A program made the position numbers and the translations under genes. A stretch of 64,000 nucleotides of DNA. It comes from Nonomuraea coxensis DSM 45129. Lineage in GTDB: Bacteria > Actinomycetota > Actinomycetes > Streptosporangiales > Streptosporangiaceae. Under the pieces are notes generated by a model. That model saw nothing but the letters and a program-made list of their open reading frames with translations, did not search any database and was not told the DNA's origin. The stretch is from assembly GCF_019397265.1 (NCBI RefSeq), contig NZ_CP068985.1:7475001-7539000 (forward strand). The letters run 5' to 3'. Of the stretch, positions 50,427 through 58,827 are shown piece by piece. Position 1 is the first letter of the stretch. Each line of letters begins with the position of its first letter.

Positions 50427-51419
50427 TCAGCCCTTGAGCCAGCTCATCATCGGACGCAGCTTGGCGCCCGTCTTCTCGATGGCGTCCTCGGCCAGCTCGT
50501 CGCGGTACTGCTGGAACTTCTTCTGGCCGCTGTCGAACTCGTCGACCAGCTCGCGCGCGAACGACCCGTCCTGGATCTCGCCGAGGATGCGGCGCATCTC
50601 CTGGCGGGTCTCCTCGGTGACGACGCGCGGCCCGCGGGTGTAGCCGCCGTACTCGGCGGTGTCGGAGACCGACCAGTACATCTTGGAGATGCCGCCCTCG
50701 TACATGAGGTCGACGATGAGCTTCATCTCGTGCAGGCACTCGAAGTAGGCGACCTCGGGCTGGTAGCCCGCCTCGATGAGGGTGTCGAAGCCCGCCTTGA
50801 TGAGCTCGGACACGCCGCCGCAGAGCACGGCCTGCTCGCCGAACAGGTCGGTCTCCGTCTCCTCCTTGAACGTGGTGCGCAGCGCGCCGGCGCGGGTGCC
50901 GCCGATGCCCTTGGCGTACGACAGCGCCAGGTCCAGCGCCTTGCCGGAGGCGTCCTTCTCGACGGCGACGAGACAGGGCACGCCGCGGCCGGCCTCGAAC
51001 TGGCGGCGCACGAGGTGGCCGGGGCCCTTGGGGGCGACCATGCAGACGTCGACGCCCTCGGGGGCCTCGATGAGGCCGTAGCGGATGTTGAGGCCGTGGC
51101 CGAAGAAGAGGGCGTCGCCCTCGACCAGGTTGGGCGCCACGTGCTGGGCGTAGAGGTCACGCTGGACGTGGTCCGGCGCGAGGATCATCGTGAGGTTGGC
51201 CTCCTCGACGGCCTCGGCCGGGGTGACGACGCGCAGGCCGTCGTTCTCCGCCTTCTCGCGGCTCTTGGAGCCCTCGGGCAGGCCGACGCGCACGTCGACG
51301 CCGGAGTCACGCAGGGAGAGCGCGTGGGCGTGGCCCTGGCTGCCGTACCCCAGCACGGCCACGTGGCGTCCCTGGATGATCGACAGGTCGGCCTGGTCGT
51401 CGTAGTAGATCTCGGTCAC
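50427..51419 (-). CDS. ilvC: Ketol-acid reductoisomerase
   Basis: NADPH-dependent isomeroreductase that makes the dihydroxy acids of valine and isoleucine synthesis, 330 residues. The Rossmann motif is VAVLGYGSQGHAHALSLRDSG; metal- and substrate-binding residues lie in DLFGEQAVLCGGV (D, E) and ECLHEMKLIVDLMYEGG. The start is GTG 51419 (M-TEIYYDDQADLS). It is last in the ilvB-ilvN-ilvC operon, 25 bp after ilvN. Confidence 0.97.
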   Translation of the reverse strand: MTEIYYDDQADLSIIQGRHVAVLGYGSQGHAHALSLRDSGVDVRVGLPEGSKSREKAENDGLRVVTPAEAVEEANLTMILAPDHVQRDLYAQHVAPNLVEGDALFFGHGLNIRYGLIEAPEGVDVCMVAPKGPGHLVRRQFEAGRGVPCLVAVEKDASGKALDLALSYAKGIGGTRAGALRTTFKEETETDLFGEQAVLCGGVSELIKAGFDTLIEAGYQPEVAYFECLHEMKLIVDLMYEGGISKMYWSVSDTAEYGGYTRGPRVVTEETRQEMRRILGEIQDGSFARELVDEFDSGQKKFQQYRDELAEDAIEKTGAKLRPMMSWLKG

Positions 51420-51444
51420 TTGCTTAGAACCTTTCAGGCGGATT

Positions 51445-51969
51445 TCAGGCGGTACGGTCCAGTGCCCTGAGGGACCGGTCGGTGATGGAACGGGCACCGC
51501 GGCCGACGGCCACCATGCCCGACTGGACGAGTTCTTTGATCCCGAACGGCTCAAGGACCTTGACGAAGGCGTCGAGCTTGTCGGGAGTGCCGGTGACCTC
51601 GATGGTCACCGCGTCCGTGGCCACGTCCACGCAGCGGGCGCGGAAGAGCTGGACGAGCTCCAGCACGTGCGAGCGGCTCTCGGCGTCGGCCTTGACCTTG
51701 ATGAGCGTCAGCTCGCGCTGCACGGACTGCGACGGGTCCAGCTCGACGATCTTGAGCACGTTGACGAGCTTGTTGAGCTGCTTGGTCACCTGTTCGAGGG
51801 GCAGCTCCTCGACGCTCACGACGATGGTCATGCGTGAGATGTCGGCGTGCTCGGTGGGCCCGACGGCCAGCGAGTCGATGTTGAAGCCGCGCCGGCTGAA
51901 CAACGCGGACACGCGCGCCAGCACGCCCGGCTTGTTCTCGACAAGCACGGACAGCGTGTGCCTACTCAT
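51445..51969 (-). CDS. ilvN: Acetolactate synthase small subunit
   Basis: Regulatory subunit, 174 residues. An N-terminal ACT domain (HTLSVLVENKPGVLARVSALFSRRGFNIDSLAVGPTEHADISRMTIVV) binds the feedback valine, and a C-terminal ALS_ss_C domain follows. The start overlaps the end of ilvB by 8 bases, ensuring coupled translation. Confidence 0.97.
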   Translation of the reverse strand: MSRHTLSVLVENKPGVLARVSALFSRRGFNIDSLAVGPTEHADISRMTIVVSVEELPLEQVTKQLNKLVNVLKIVELDPSQSVQRELTLIKVKADAESRSHVLELVQLFRARCVDVATDAVTIEVTGTPDKLDAFVKVLEPFGIKELVQSGMVAVGRGARSITDRSLRALDRTA

Positions 51970-53701
51970 CTTCGTTCTCCCACTTCGGCGCCATGTCCCG
52001 GGCGATCTTGATGTCGTCGTTGCTGGTGCCCGCGGCGACCATCGGCCAGACCATCGCGTCCTGGTGGACGACGAAGTCGATCACGACGGGCACATCGTTG
52101 ATCTCCATGGCCTTCTTGATGACGGCGTCCACGTCCTCGGGACGCTCGCACCTGAGACCAACACAACCATAGGCGTCGGCCAGCTTGACGAAGTCGGGGA
52201 TCCGGCGCGTCGTCTGCAGGTCGGTGTTGGAGTAGCGCTGGTCGTAGAAGAGCGTCTGCCACTGGCGGACCATGCCGAGGTTGCCGTTGTTGATGACGGC
52301 GATCTTGATCGGCACGCCCTCCAGGGCACAGGTGGCGAGCTCCTGGTTGGTCATCTGGAAGCAGCCGTCGCCGTCGATGGCCCACACCGTGCTGTCCGGG
52401 CAGCCCATCTTGGCGCCCATCGCGGCCGGGACGGCGAAGCCCATCGTGCCGAGGCCGCCGGAGTTGATGAACGTGCCGGGGTTCTCGTAGTCGATGAACT
52501 GCGAGGCCCACATCTGGTGCTGGCCGACGCCGGCCACGTAGTAGGCGTCCGGCCCGACGATCGCGCTCAGCCGCTCCATGACGTATTGAGGAGCCAGCGA
52601 GCCGTCGGCGAACTGCTCGTAACCCAGCGGGTAGGTCTGCTTGTAGCCGTTGAGCAGCCGCCACCACTCGTCGTAGTCGCCCTTCTGCCCGCCGGCCTGG
52701 ACGGCCGCGATGAGGTCGGTGAGGACCTCCTTGCAGTCGCCGACGATCGGCACGTCGGCGTGGCGGTTCTTGGAGATCTCGGCCGGGTCGATGTCGGCGT
52801 GGACGATCTTCGCGTAGGGGGCGAACGTCGAGAGCTGGCCGGTCACCCGGTCGTCGAACCGCACGCCCAGCCCGATGATCAGGTCGGACTTCTGCAGCGC
52901 GCCGACCGCCGCGACGCTGCCGTGCATGCCGGGCATGCCCATGTGCTGCGGGTGGCCGTCGGGGAAGGTGCCCCTCGCCATCAGGGTGGTGACGACGGGG
53001 ATGTTCGTCAGTTCGGCCAGCTGCAGCAGCTCCGCCGAGGCGCGCGCCTTGTGGACGCCGCCGCCGACGTAGAGGACCGGCCGCCTGGACTCGGCGATCA
53101 GCTTGGCCGCCTCGCGGATCTGCTTGGAGTGCGGCCGGGTCACCGGGCGGTAGCCGGGCAGCTGCATGACCGGCGGCCACGAGAAGACCGTCTCGGACTG
53201 CAGCGCGTCCTTCGAGATGTCCACGAGCACCGGCCCTGGCCGCCCGGTCGAGGCGATGTGGAACGCCTCCATGATCGTACGGGCGATGTCACCGGGATCC
53301 GTCACCAGGAAGTTGTGCTTGGTGATCGGCATGGTGATGCCGGAGATGTCGGCCTCCTGGAAGGCGTCCGTGCCGATCATCGGCGCGGCCACCTGACCGG
53401 TGATCGCCACGATCGGCACGGAGTCCATGAAGGCGTCGGCCAGCGGCGTCACCAGGTTGGTCGCCCCCGGCCCGCTGGTCGCCATGCACACGCCCACCTT
53501 GCCGGTGGCCTGCGCGTATCCTTCGGCCGCGTGCCCGGCGCCCTGCTCGTGCCGTACAAGCACGTGCCGCACCTTGACCGAGTCGTAGAGGGGATCGTAG
53601 GCGGGCAGGATGGCGCCGCCGGGGATCCCGAACACGGTGTCGACCCCCACGTGCTCCAGCGCCCTGACCAGGGCCTGTGCACCTGTCATGCGTTCGGTCA
53701 T
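51962..53701 (-). CDS. ilvB: Acetolactate synthase large subunit
   Basis: ThDP-dependent catalytic subunit (579 residues) of the first common step of branched-chain synthesis. The N-terminus has VDTVFGIPGGAILPAYDPL (catalytic Glu in the nearby LVRHEQGAGHAAEGYA), and the ThDP/Mg motif is GDGCFQMTNQELATCALEGVPIKIAVINN. ATG 53701 lies 36 bases after an attenuator terminator (53738-53777). First gene of ilvB-ilvN-ilvC. Confidence 0.97.
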   Translation of the reverse strand: MTERMTGAQALVRALEHVGVDTVFGIPGGAILPAYDPLYDSVKVRHVLVRHEQGAGHAAEGYAQATGKVGVCMATSGPGATNLVTPLADAFMDSVPIVAITGQVAAPMIGTDAFQEADISGITMPITKHNFLVTDPGDIARTIMEAFHIASTGRPGPVLVDISKDALQSETVFSWPPVMQLPGYRPVTRPHSKQIREAAKLIAESRRPVLYVGGGVHKARASAELLQLAELTNIPVVTTLMARGTFPDGHPQHMGMPGMHGSVAAVGALQKSDLIIGLGVRFDDRVTGQLSTFAPYAKIVHADIDPAEISKNRHADVPIVGDCKEVLTDLIAAVQAGGQKGDYDEWWRLLNGYKQTYPLGYEQFADGSLAPQYVMERLSAIVGPDAYYVAGVGQHQMWASQFIDYENPGTFINSGGLGTMGFAVPAAMGAKMGCPDSTVWAIDGDGCFQMTNQELATCALEGVPIKIAVINNGNLGMVRQWQTLFYDQRYSNTDLQTTRRIPDFVKLADAYGCVGLRCERPEDVDAVIKKAMEINDVPVVIDFVVHQDAMVWPMVAAGTSNDDIKIARDMAPKWENEDE

Positions 53702-53737
53702 CGGCTCGTTCCTTGCGTGGCTACTCGCTTAGGACAT

Positions 53738-53777
53738 AAAAAAGGCCCCTTCCCACCTGTGACGGCGGGACTGGGGC
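53738..53777 (-). terminator. Attenuator terminator upstream of ilvB
   Basis: On the minus strand GCCCC-AGT-CCCGCC pairs with GGTGGG-AAG-GGGC, with a small internal loop, and is followed by TTTTTTAT. It is between the leader peptide and ilvB, so it can only reduce transcription into the operon. Confidence 0.85.
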
Positions 53778-53817
53778 GGCGCGCAGGTCGTCGTGCTTCG
53801 CTATCGGCCTGCGCGCC
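53778..53817 (-). promoter_or_regulatory. Pause/antiterminator hairpin of the ilvB leader
   Basis: GGCGCGCAGG (53817-53808) and CCTGCGCGCC (53787-53778) pair perfectly over 10 bp. The left arm covers the Arg-Ala-Gly codons near the end of the leader peptide, and the right arm directly abuts the terminator. Confidence 0.75.
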
Positions 53818-53851
53818 GGCGAAGTACTACGAGAATCTCACTGCGAAGCAT
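53801..53851 (-). CDS. ilvB leader peptide (attenuation)
   Basis: A 16-codon frame, MLRSEILVVLRRRAGR, ending in TAG. Codons 6-10 are Ile-Leu-Val-Val-Leu (ATT CTC GTA GTA CTT), reading all three branched-chain amino acids. GTA and CTT are rare codons in such GC-rich DNA, so stalling would be sensitive. This matches the known leader-peptide attenuation of ilvB operons in actinobacteria such as Corynebacterium and Streptomyces. No ribosome-binding site is needed if transcription starts at the ATG. Confidence 0.85.
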   Translation of the reverse strand: MLRSEILVVLRRRAGR

Positions 53852-53858
53852 GTCGTCC

Positions 53859-53889
53859 ACGATATCCGCTCCGAACGCCCTGGTGTCAA
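53859..53889 (-). promoter_or_regulatory. Putative ilvB promoter
   Basis: On the minus strand TTGACA (53889-53884) and TATCGT (53864-53859), spaced by 19 bases. The predicted start falls at or next to the leader-peptide ATG (53851), which suggests a leaderless leader. The promoter lies just after the stop of the GGDEF-EAL gene (53907). Confidence 0.55.
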
Positions 53890-53906
53890 CTTGGTGGACA
53901 CAAGTC

Positions 53907-56582
53907 TCAAACCGTGAGACTTGTCCGCATCAGCGAGTCGACACCGCGCGCCGCCATCGGCCGGGCCACGAGGAAGCCCTGACCTCGGGTGCAGCCCATC
54001 TCACGGAGGAGTTCGAGCTGCTCGGGGCGTTCGATGCCCTCCGCCACGACGATCAGCCCGAGGTCGTGGCCGAGCCGCACGATCGTACGGGTGAGCAGCG
54101 TCAGGGTGTCGTCCCTGCCGAGCCCCGCCACGAACGACGGATCGATCTTGATCATGTCGACGGGGAGCTGCCGCAGGAAGGCGAGCGAGGCGTAGCCGGT
54201 GCCGAAGTCGTCGATGGCCAGCCGCACGCCGAGCGCGCGCAGCTCCGACAGCCGCTTGATCGTCTCCTCGGCGTCCTCGACCAGCATCTCCTCGATGACC
54301 TCCAGGGTCAGCGCGGAGGCGGGCAGCCCGCTCTCGGCCAGCGCCTCCTCGACGGTCTCGACGAAGCGCGGCGCGGTGATCTGGCGGGCCGACAGGTTGA
54401 GCGACAGCCCGATGTCCCAGGAGGAGGCCCGCCAGGCGGCCACCTCGCGGCACGCCTCGCGCAGGATCCACTCGCCGAGCGGCACGATCAGGCCGGTGTC
54501 CTCGGCCGGGCCGAGGAACCGCTCGGGCGGCACGAACACCGACCCGCGCCACCAGCGCACCAGCGCCTCCACGGCGGTCACCCGCGAGGTGGCGAGGTCC
54601 ACGACCGGCTGGTACTCGATCGCGAACTGGTGCTCGATGAGCGCCCGCTGCAGGTCGGCGGCCAGCTCCAGGCGGCGTACGACGTCGGCGTGCATCTGCG
54701 CCGCGAACACCTCCACGCGCCTCCCGCCCAGCTCCTTCGAGCGGGCCATGGCCACGTCGGCGTTGCGGATGAGGTCGCCGGCCGGTATGTCGTCCTCGGC
54801 GAAGGCCACCCCGACGCTCGCCGTGAGCGCCACGTCGCGGTCGGCCACGCGGAACGGCTCCTGCGACACCGCGCGGACGAGCCGCTCGGCCAGGTCGACC
54901 GCCACCTGCGCGTCGCCGCCGGTCTCCACCAGCACCGCGAACTCGTCGCCGCCCCACCGGGCGAGGGTGTCGTCGGCGCGTACGGCCCCGCGCAGCCGCC
55001 GCGCGGCCTGCCCGAGCAGGTAGTCGCCGCTGGCGTGGCCGACCGAGTCGTTGACCGAGGTGAACCCGTCGAGATCGAGGAAGATCACCGCGACGTTGCC
55101 CACCGTGCGGCCGGAGAGCACCTCGCGGGTGCGCTCCTCGAAGTAGGCCCGGTTGGGCAGGCCGGTGACGCCGTCGTGGAAGGTCAGGTGGGCGACCTGG
55201 TTGCGCAGCGCCTCCTCGTCGCTGACGTCCCTGGTGGTGACCAGCATCAGCTCGTCGCCGCCGACGTGGCGGGTGGCGACGGACTCGGTGGGCCGCCAGG
55301 TGCCGTCGGCGGCGCGCACCCGGCAGGCGATGAGGCAGGCGCCGGCGGTGGCTTTCTCCTCGTCGAGGCCCAGGGCTTGGAGCGCGGCCTGGATGACGGG
55401 GACGTCCTCGGGATGGATGTAGTCGAAGATCGAGCCGCCGACCACCTCGTCGGGCGCGTAGCCGTAGGTGACCTCGACGCCCGCGCCGATCTCGCGCACC
55501 ACACCCTCGTGGTCGCAGAGGAACACCACGTCGCCGGTGCTCTCGGCCAGCTCCCTGAGCTGCCGCTCGCCGAGCCGGACCAGGCCGCGCAGGCGCACGT
55601 TGACCGCCGAGACCACGACCAGCCGGACCAGCAGGAGCAGCACGACGCTGACCGCGATCACCACGACGCCGGTCACGGGGTGCCCGGCGTCGCCGCCGGC
55701 CACGTGGGCCAGCAGCGTGCAGGCGGCCACGGCGACCAGACCCAGCGGAACCATCGCGACGAGGTTCTTCGCCACGACCCCGCCGCCCTGGCCCGGCCAC
55801 TGGATCCAGGGCACGGCCGCCAGCAGCAGGAACGCCACCGGGGCGGGCACCACCGCCCAGACGGGCGGCACGCCGTCGTCGAGGCGCGTCACGGCGACGG
55901 CGAGGCCCGCCACGCTCATGGCGAGCAGCGCGCCGGCCCCGGCCAGGCTCAGCGTCCACGACCGCGCCCTGCTCATCGCCACCGACGGGAGCACCGCGCA
56001 GGTCACCAGCAGGCCCATCATGGACGGCAGCATGACCAGGGTGAACGTCGGCGGGTCGGCGGTGGCGTCGTAGACGTGGCGGAGCTGCACCACCCATCCG
56101 ACGAGGAAGATCGAGGCCACGCACAGGTAGGAGTCGGTGATGTGCCTTAACACCGACCTGGCCGGCAGTTTGCGGTCGGCGGCGATCAGCGCGCCGCCCG
56201 CGGTGATCACCGTGCCGAGCAGGAGGAACAGGTCGGCGAAGCCGGCGACGAAGCCTCCGTCGACCGGGCGCAACGCCAGTCCGGCGCCCCAGATGACGGC
56301 GCCGCCGCCCATCCAGCGGGCGCCCATGGCGGTGGGGCGGTGCCCGCCCGACCGCAGCGAGGCCACCACCAGGGAGGCGGCGGCCGCGAGCGCGGCGATC
56401 CCTCCGATGACCGCTCCGGCGACGAGGACCTGATCGTCGTTCAGGAACGCGGCGGCGAGCACCACCGCTCCTGCCGCGATCACAGCGGTCAGCGGCGCAC
56501 GCGGATCACGCCAGCGGATCACAGTCGTTGCCCATCCCGTCTCGAACTCTGCGTCTCGCGACCGCCGGGGCTCGGCGATCAC
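53907..56582 (-). CDS. Membrane GGDEF-EAL composite protein (c-di-GMP turnover)
   Basis: An 891-residue protein. Residues 28-330 carry about eight to nine transmembrane helices of unknown sensing type. A PAS domain (about 341-460: AESTGDVVFLCDHEGVVREIGAGVEVTYGY) precedes GGDEF (475-635), with an intact WGGDEF at 543-548, and EAL (645-885), with VEALVRW at 671-677, EVIEE at 761-765 and DDFGTGY at 791-797. Both active sites look intact, so it could synthesise and degrade c-di-GMP. The start is GTG 56582. A BldD-like box lies about 100 bases upstream. In Streptomyces a similar composite gene lies beside ilvBNC (from memory). Confidence 0.93.
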   Translation of the reverse strand: MIAEPRRSRDAEFETGWATTVIRWRDPRAPLTAVIAAGAVVLAAAFLNDDQVLVAGAVIGGIAALAAAASLVVASLRSGGHRPTAMGARWMGGGAVIWGAGLALRPVDGGFVAGFADLFLLLGTVITAGGALIAADRKLPARSVLRHITDSYLCVASIFLVGWVVQLRHVYDATADPPTFTLVMLPSMMGLLVTCAVLPSVAMSRARSWTLSLAGAGALLAMSVAGLAVAVTRLDDGVPPVWAVVPAPVAFLLLAAVPWIQWPGQGGGVVAKNLVAMVPLGLVAVAACTLLAHVAGGDAGHPVTGVVVIAVSVVLLLLVRLVVVSAVNVRLRGLVRLGERQLRELAESTGDVVFLCDHEGVVREIGAGVEVTYGYAPDEVVGGSIFDYIHPEDVPVIQAALQALGLDEEKATAGACLIACRVRAADGTWRPTESVATRHVGGDELMLVTTRDVSDEEALRNQVAHLTFHDGVTGLPNRAYFEERTREVLSGRTVGNVAVIFLDLDGFTSVNDSVGHASGDYLLGQAARRLRGAVRADDTLARWGGDEFAVLVETGGDAQVAVDLAERLVRAVSQEPFRVADRDVALTASVGVAFAEDDIPAGDLIRNADVAMARSKELGGRRVEVFAAQMHADVVRRLELAADLQRALIEHQFAIEYQPVVDLATSRVTAVEALVRWWRGSVFVPPERFLGPAEDTGLIVPLGEWILREACREVAAWRASSWDIGLSLNLSARQITAPRFVETVEEALAESGLPASALTLEVIEEMLVEDAEETIKRLSELRALGVRLAIDDFGTGYASLAFLRQLPVDMIKIDPSFVAGLGRDDTLTLLTRTIVRLGHDLGLIVVAEGIERPEQLELLREMGCTRGQGFLVARPMAARGVDSLMRTSLTV

Positions 56583-56614
56583 TCGCCAGTGTGTGCGGTC
56601 GCGGGCGCCCGGGT

Positions 56615-56638
56615 GGTGACAACGCCGATGTCGTCACC
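56615..56638. promoter_or_regulatory. Dyad GGTGAC/GTCACC upstream of the GGDEF-EAL gene
   Basis: GGTGAC (56615-56620) and GTCACC (56633-56638) separated by 12 bases, between the BldD-like box and the start codon. A second candidate operator. Confidence 0.35.
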
Positions 56639-56671
56639 GATCTGATAACCACACGGACCGATTGCCGCCAA

Positions 56672-56699
56672 GAGTTCCTTGACAGTGAGTCAGGAACTC
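56672..56699. promoter_or_regulatory. BldD-like box inside a larger inverted repeat
   Basis: TGACAGTGAGTCA (56680-56692) matches the form TNAC-N5-GTNA of BldD sites, differing at one internal position from the fuller consensus I remember. It lies inside GAGTTCCT/AGGAACTC arms (56672-56679 and 56692-56699). This is about 100 bases before the GGDEF-EAL start, and 74 past the hydroxyacid dehydrogenase stop, so a terminator role for the outer arms is also possible. Confidence 0.5.
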
Positions 56700-56772
56700 C
56701 CTGCAAACGTAACCGTACGCACCCCAGGTCACGGACCAGCCACGTTCCGGAATCCTCTCAGTACGAGTCCCG

Positions 56773-57681
56773 TCAGTAGGACGCGGTGATGACGTTGTCC
56801 AGGTCCTCGCCCGCGCGGTAGCGCGAGAGCTGGGCCTTGATCAGGCGCAGCGTGCGCCGTTCCGAGGCGGGGGTGCTGCCCGCCACGTGCGGGGTGATGA
56901 ACACGCCCGGCGCGCTCCACAGGGGGTGGCCCTCGGGCAGCGGCTCGGGAGCGGTCACGTCGAGCGCGGCGCGCAGCCGGCCCGTGCGCAGCTCCGCGAC
57001 CAGCGCGTCGGTGTCGACGACGCTGCCGCGGGCGGCGTTGACCAGCACGGCGCCGTCGCGCATCCGGCCGAGGAAGGCGGCGTCCACCATGCCGGCGGTC
57101 TCGGGTGTGGAGGGGACGAGCAGCACCACCACGTCCGCCTGCGGAAGCAGGGCGGGCAGCTCGGCGAGGCCGTGCACGCCCTCGCGGGCGGTGCGCGCCA
57201 CCCGGACGACCTCGACCTCGAAGCCCTCCAGGCGGCGTTCGAGCGCCGCGCCGATGGAGCCGTGGCCGACGATCAGCACGGTGGAGTCGGCCAGCACGGC
57301 GGTGTGGTGGTAGGTCCACTCGCCGCGGCGCTGGGCGTCGGCGAACCCGGGGAACTCGCGCAGCACCGCGATCATCGCGCCGACCGCCCACTCGGCGGTG
57401 CCGGCGTCGTGCACGCCGCGCGCGTTGCAGAGGACGGCGCCCGCCGGCATGTGCGGCCGGTACGGCTCCACCCCCGCGGTGACGGTCTGCACCAGCCGCA
57501 ACGAGGTCATCTTGGCCAGCGTGCCGGGCACGTCGGGCACCGGCATGAGCGGCGGGACCCAGACCTCCACCTCCTCGATCCCCTCAGGCATGGGGGTCGA
57601 GGAGTTGTAAACGGCACATTCCACGCCCGGCAGGTCGGACAGGACTTCGGCTACCGATGCGGACGGAACCCAGGTCTTCAT
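56773..57681 (-). CDS. D-2-hydroxyacid dehydrogenase family protein
   Basis: A 302-residue NAD-dependent dehydrogenase. The nucleotide loop is VLIVGHGSIGAALERRLEGF, and catalytic residues lie in VNAARGSVVDT (Arg), the downstream acidic ALDVTAPEPLPEGHPLW (Glu) and FITPHVAGST (His). The second-domain pattern is that of phosphoglycerate/glyoxylate-hydroxypyruvate reductases. The substrate is unknown. ATG 57681 is divergent from the sugar-dehydrogenase-like lipoprotein (38 bp). Confidence 0.9.
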   Translation of the reverse strand: MKTWVPSASVAEVLSDLPGVECAVYNSSTPMPEGIEEVEVWVPPLMPVPDVPGTLAKMTSLRLVQTVTAGVEPYRPHMPAGAVLCNARGVHDAGTAEWAVGAMIAVLREFPGFADAQRRGEWTYHHTAVLADSTVLIVGHGSIGAALERRLEGFEVEVVRVARTAREGVHGLAELPALLPQADVVVLLVPSTPETAGMVDAAFLGRMRDGAVLVNAARGSVVDTDALVAELRTGRLRAALDVTAPEPLPEGHPLWSAPGVFITPHVAGSTPASERRTLRLIKAQLSRYRAGEDLDNVITASY

Positions 57682-57719
57682 GCGGAGAACCTTACGGCGC
57701 GCGGGTAAGTATGGAACAC

Positions 57720-58823
57720 ATGAGGAAGCTCTGGACGCTCGTGCTCCTGGTCGCGCTGACCGCCTGCTCCCCCGGTTCGCCGGAGACCGGCTCTTCCGAG
57801 GCCGCCACCACGTCGGGCGGGACCACCGCGGACGAGGCGACCCCGGCGGACTCCGTCACCGCCACCGTCCGCCCAGGCACGCCCAAGGACGTCGCCACGG
57901 GCCTCGCCGTGCCGTGGGCGATCGCGTTCCTGCCGGACGGCGGCGCGCTGGTGACCGAGCGGGACGCCGCCCGGCTGCTCAAGGTGAGCGCGTCCGGGCA
58001 GGTCAGCGAGGTGGCGAGGATCGCCGAGGCGCGCCCGGACGGCGAGGGCGGCCTGATGGGCGTCGCCGTCAAGGACGGGCAGGTCTTCCTCTACTACACC
58101 GCCGAGCGGGACAACCGCGTCGTCCGGTATGCCTTCGACGGCCGGCGGCTGGGCGCGGGGAAGGTCATCGTGGAGGGCATCCCTAAGGGCGGCATCCACA
58201 ACGGCGGCCGCCTCGCCTTCGGCCCCGACGGCTACCTCTACGCGGCCACCGGCGAGGTCGGCGACCGTCCTCTGGCGCAGGATCGCGGCTCGCTGGCCGG
58301 CAAGATCCTGCGCATGACCGCCGACGGCGCGCCCGCCCCCGGCAACCCGTTCGGCACGCTCGTCTACAGCTACGGCCACCGCAACGTCCAAGGACTGGCC
58401 TGGGACCCGGAGGGCCGCCTGTACGCCAGCGAGTTCGGCCAGAACACCTGGGACGAGGTCAACCTGATCAAGCCGGGCGGCAACTACGGCTGGCCCGAGG
58501 TCGAGGGACGCGGCGACGACCCCCGCTACGTGAACCCGATCGTCACCTGGCCCACCTCCGACGCCTCGCCGTCCGGCATGGCCTACGCCGGCGGCTCCCT
58601 GTGGGTGGGCGCGCTGCGCGGCCAGCGGCTGTGGCAGGTCCCGCTGGCGGCCGGCGGAACGGCAGGAAAGCCGGTCGCGCACTTCGCCGGCCGCTACGGC
58701 CGCCTGCGCGCCGTCACGGCCACGCCGGACGGCTCCGCCCTCTGGGTCGGCACCAGCAACGAGGACGGCCGCGGCTCGCCGCGCGAGGGCGACGACCGCG
58801 TGATCTCCGTCCCGATCTCCTGA
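57720..58823 (+). CDS. PQQ-dependent sugar dehydrogenase-like lipoprotein
   Basis: A 367-residue predicted lipoprotein. The signal peptide ends at LTACSPG (lipobox Cys); a Ser/Thr-rich linker follows. The mature domain is a six-bladed beta-propeller of the GSDH family: GLAVPWAIAFLPDGGALVTER, EGGLMGVAVKDG, HNGGRLAFGPDGYLYAATGE, YSYGHRNVQGLAWDPEGRLYASEFG. These include the calcium/PQQ-site residues of soluble glucose dehydrogenase. It may be a genuine aldose dehydrogenase or a non-enzymatic propeller; the organism's PQQ supply is unknown. ATG 57711, three codons earlier, is an alternative start. Confidence 0.9.
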   Translation: MRKLWTLVLLVALTACSPGSPETGSSEAATTSGGTTADEATPADSVTATVRPGTPKDVATGLAVPWAIAFLPDGGALVTERDAARLLKVSASGQVSEVARIAEARPDGEGGLMGVAVKDGQVFLYYTAERDNRVVRYAFDGRRLGAGKVIVEGIPKGGIHNGGRLAFGPDGYLYAATGEVGDRPLAQDRGSLAGKILRMTADGAPAPGNPFGTLVYSYGHRNVQGLAWDPEGRLYASEFGQNTWDEVNLIKPGGNYGWPEVEGRGDDPRYVNPIVTWPTSDASPSGMAYAGGSLWVGALRGQRLWQVPLAAGGTAGKPVAHFAGRYGRLRAVTATPDGSALWVGTSNEDGRGSPREGDDRVISVPIS

Positions 58824-58827
58824 CCGG

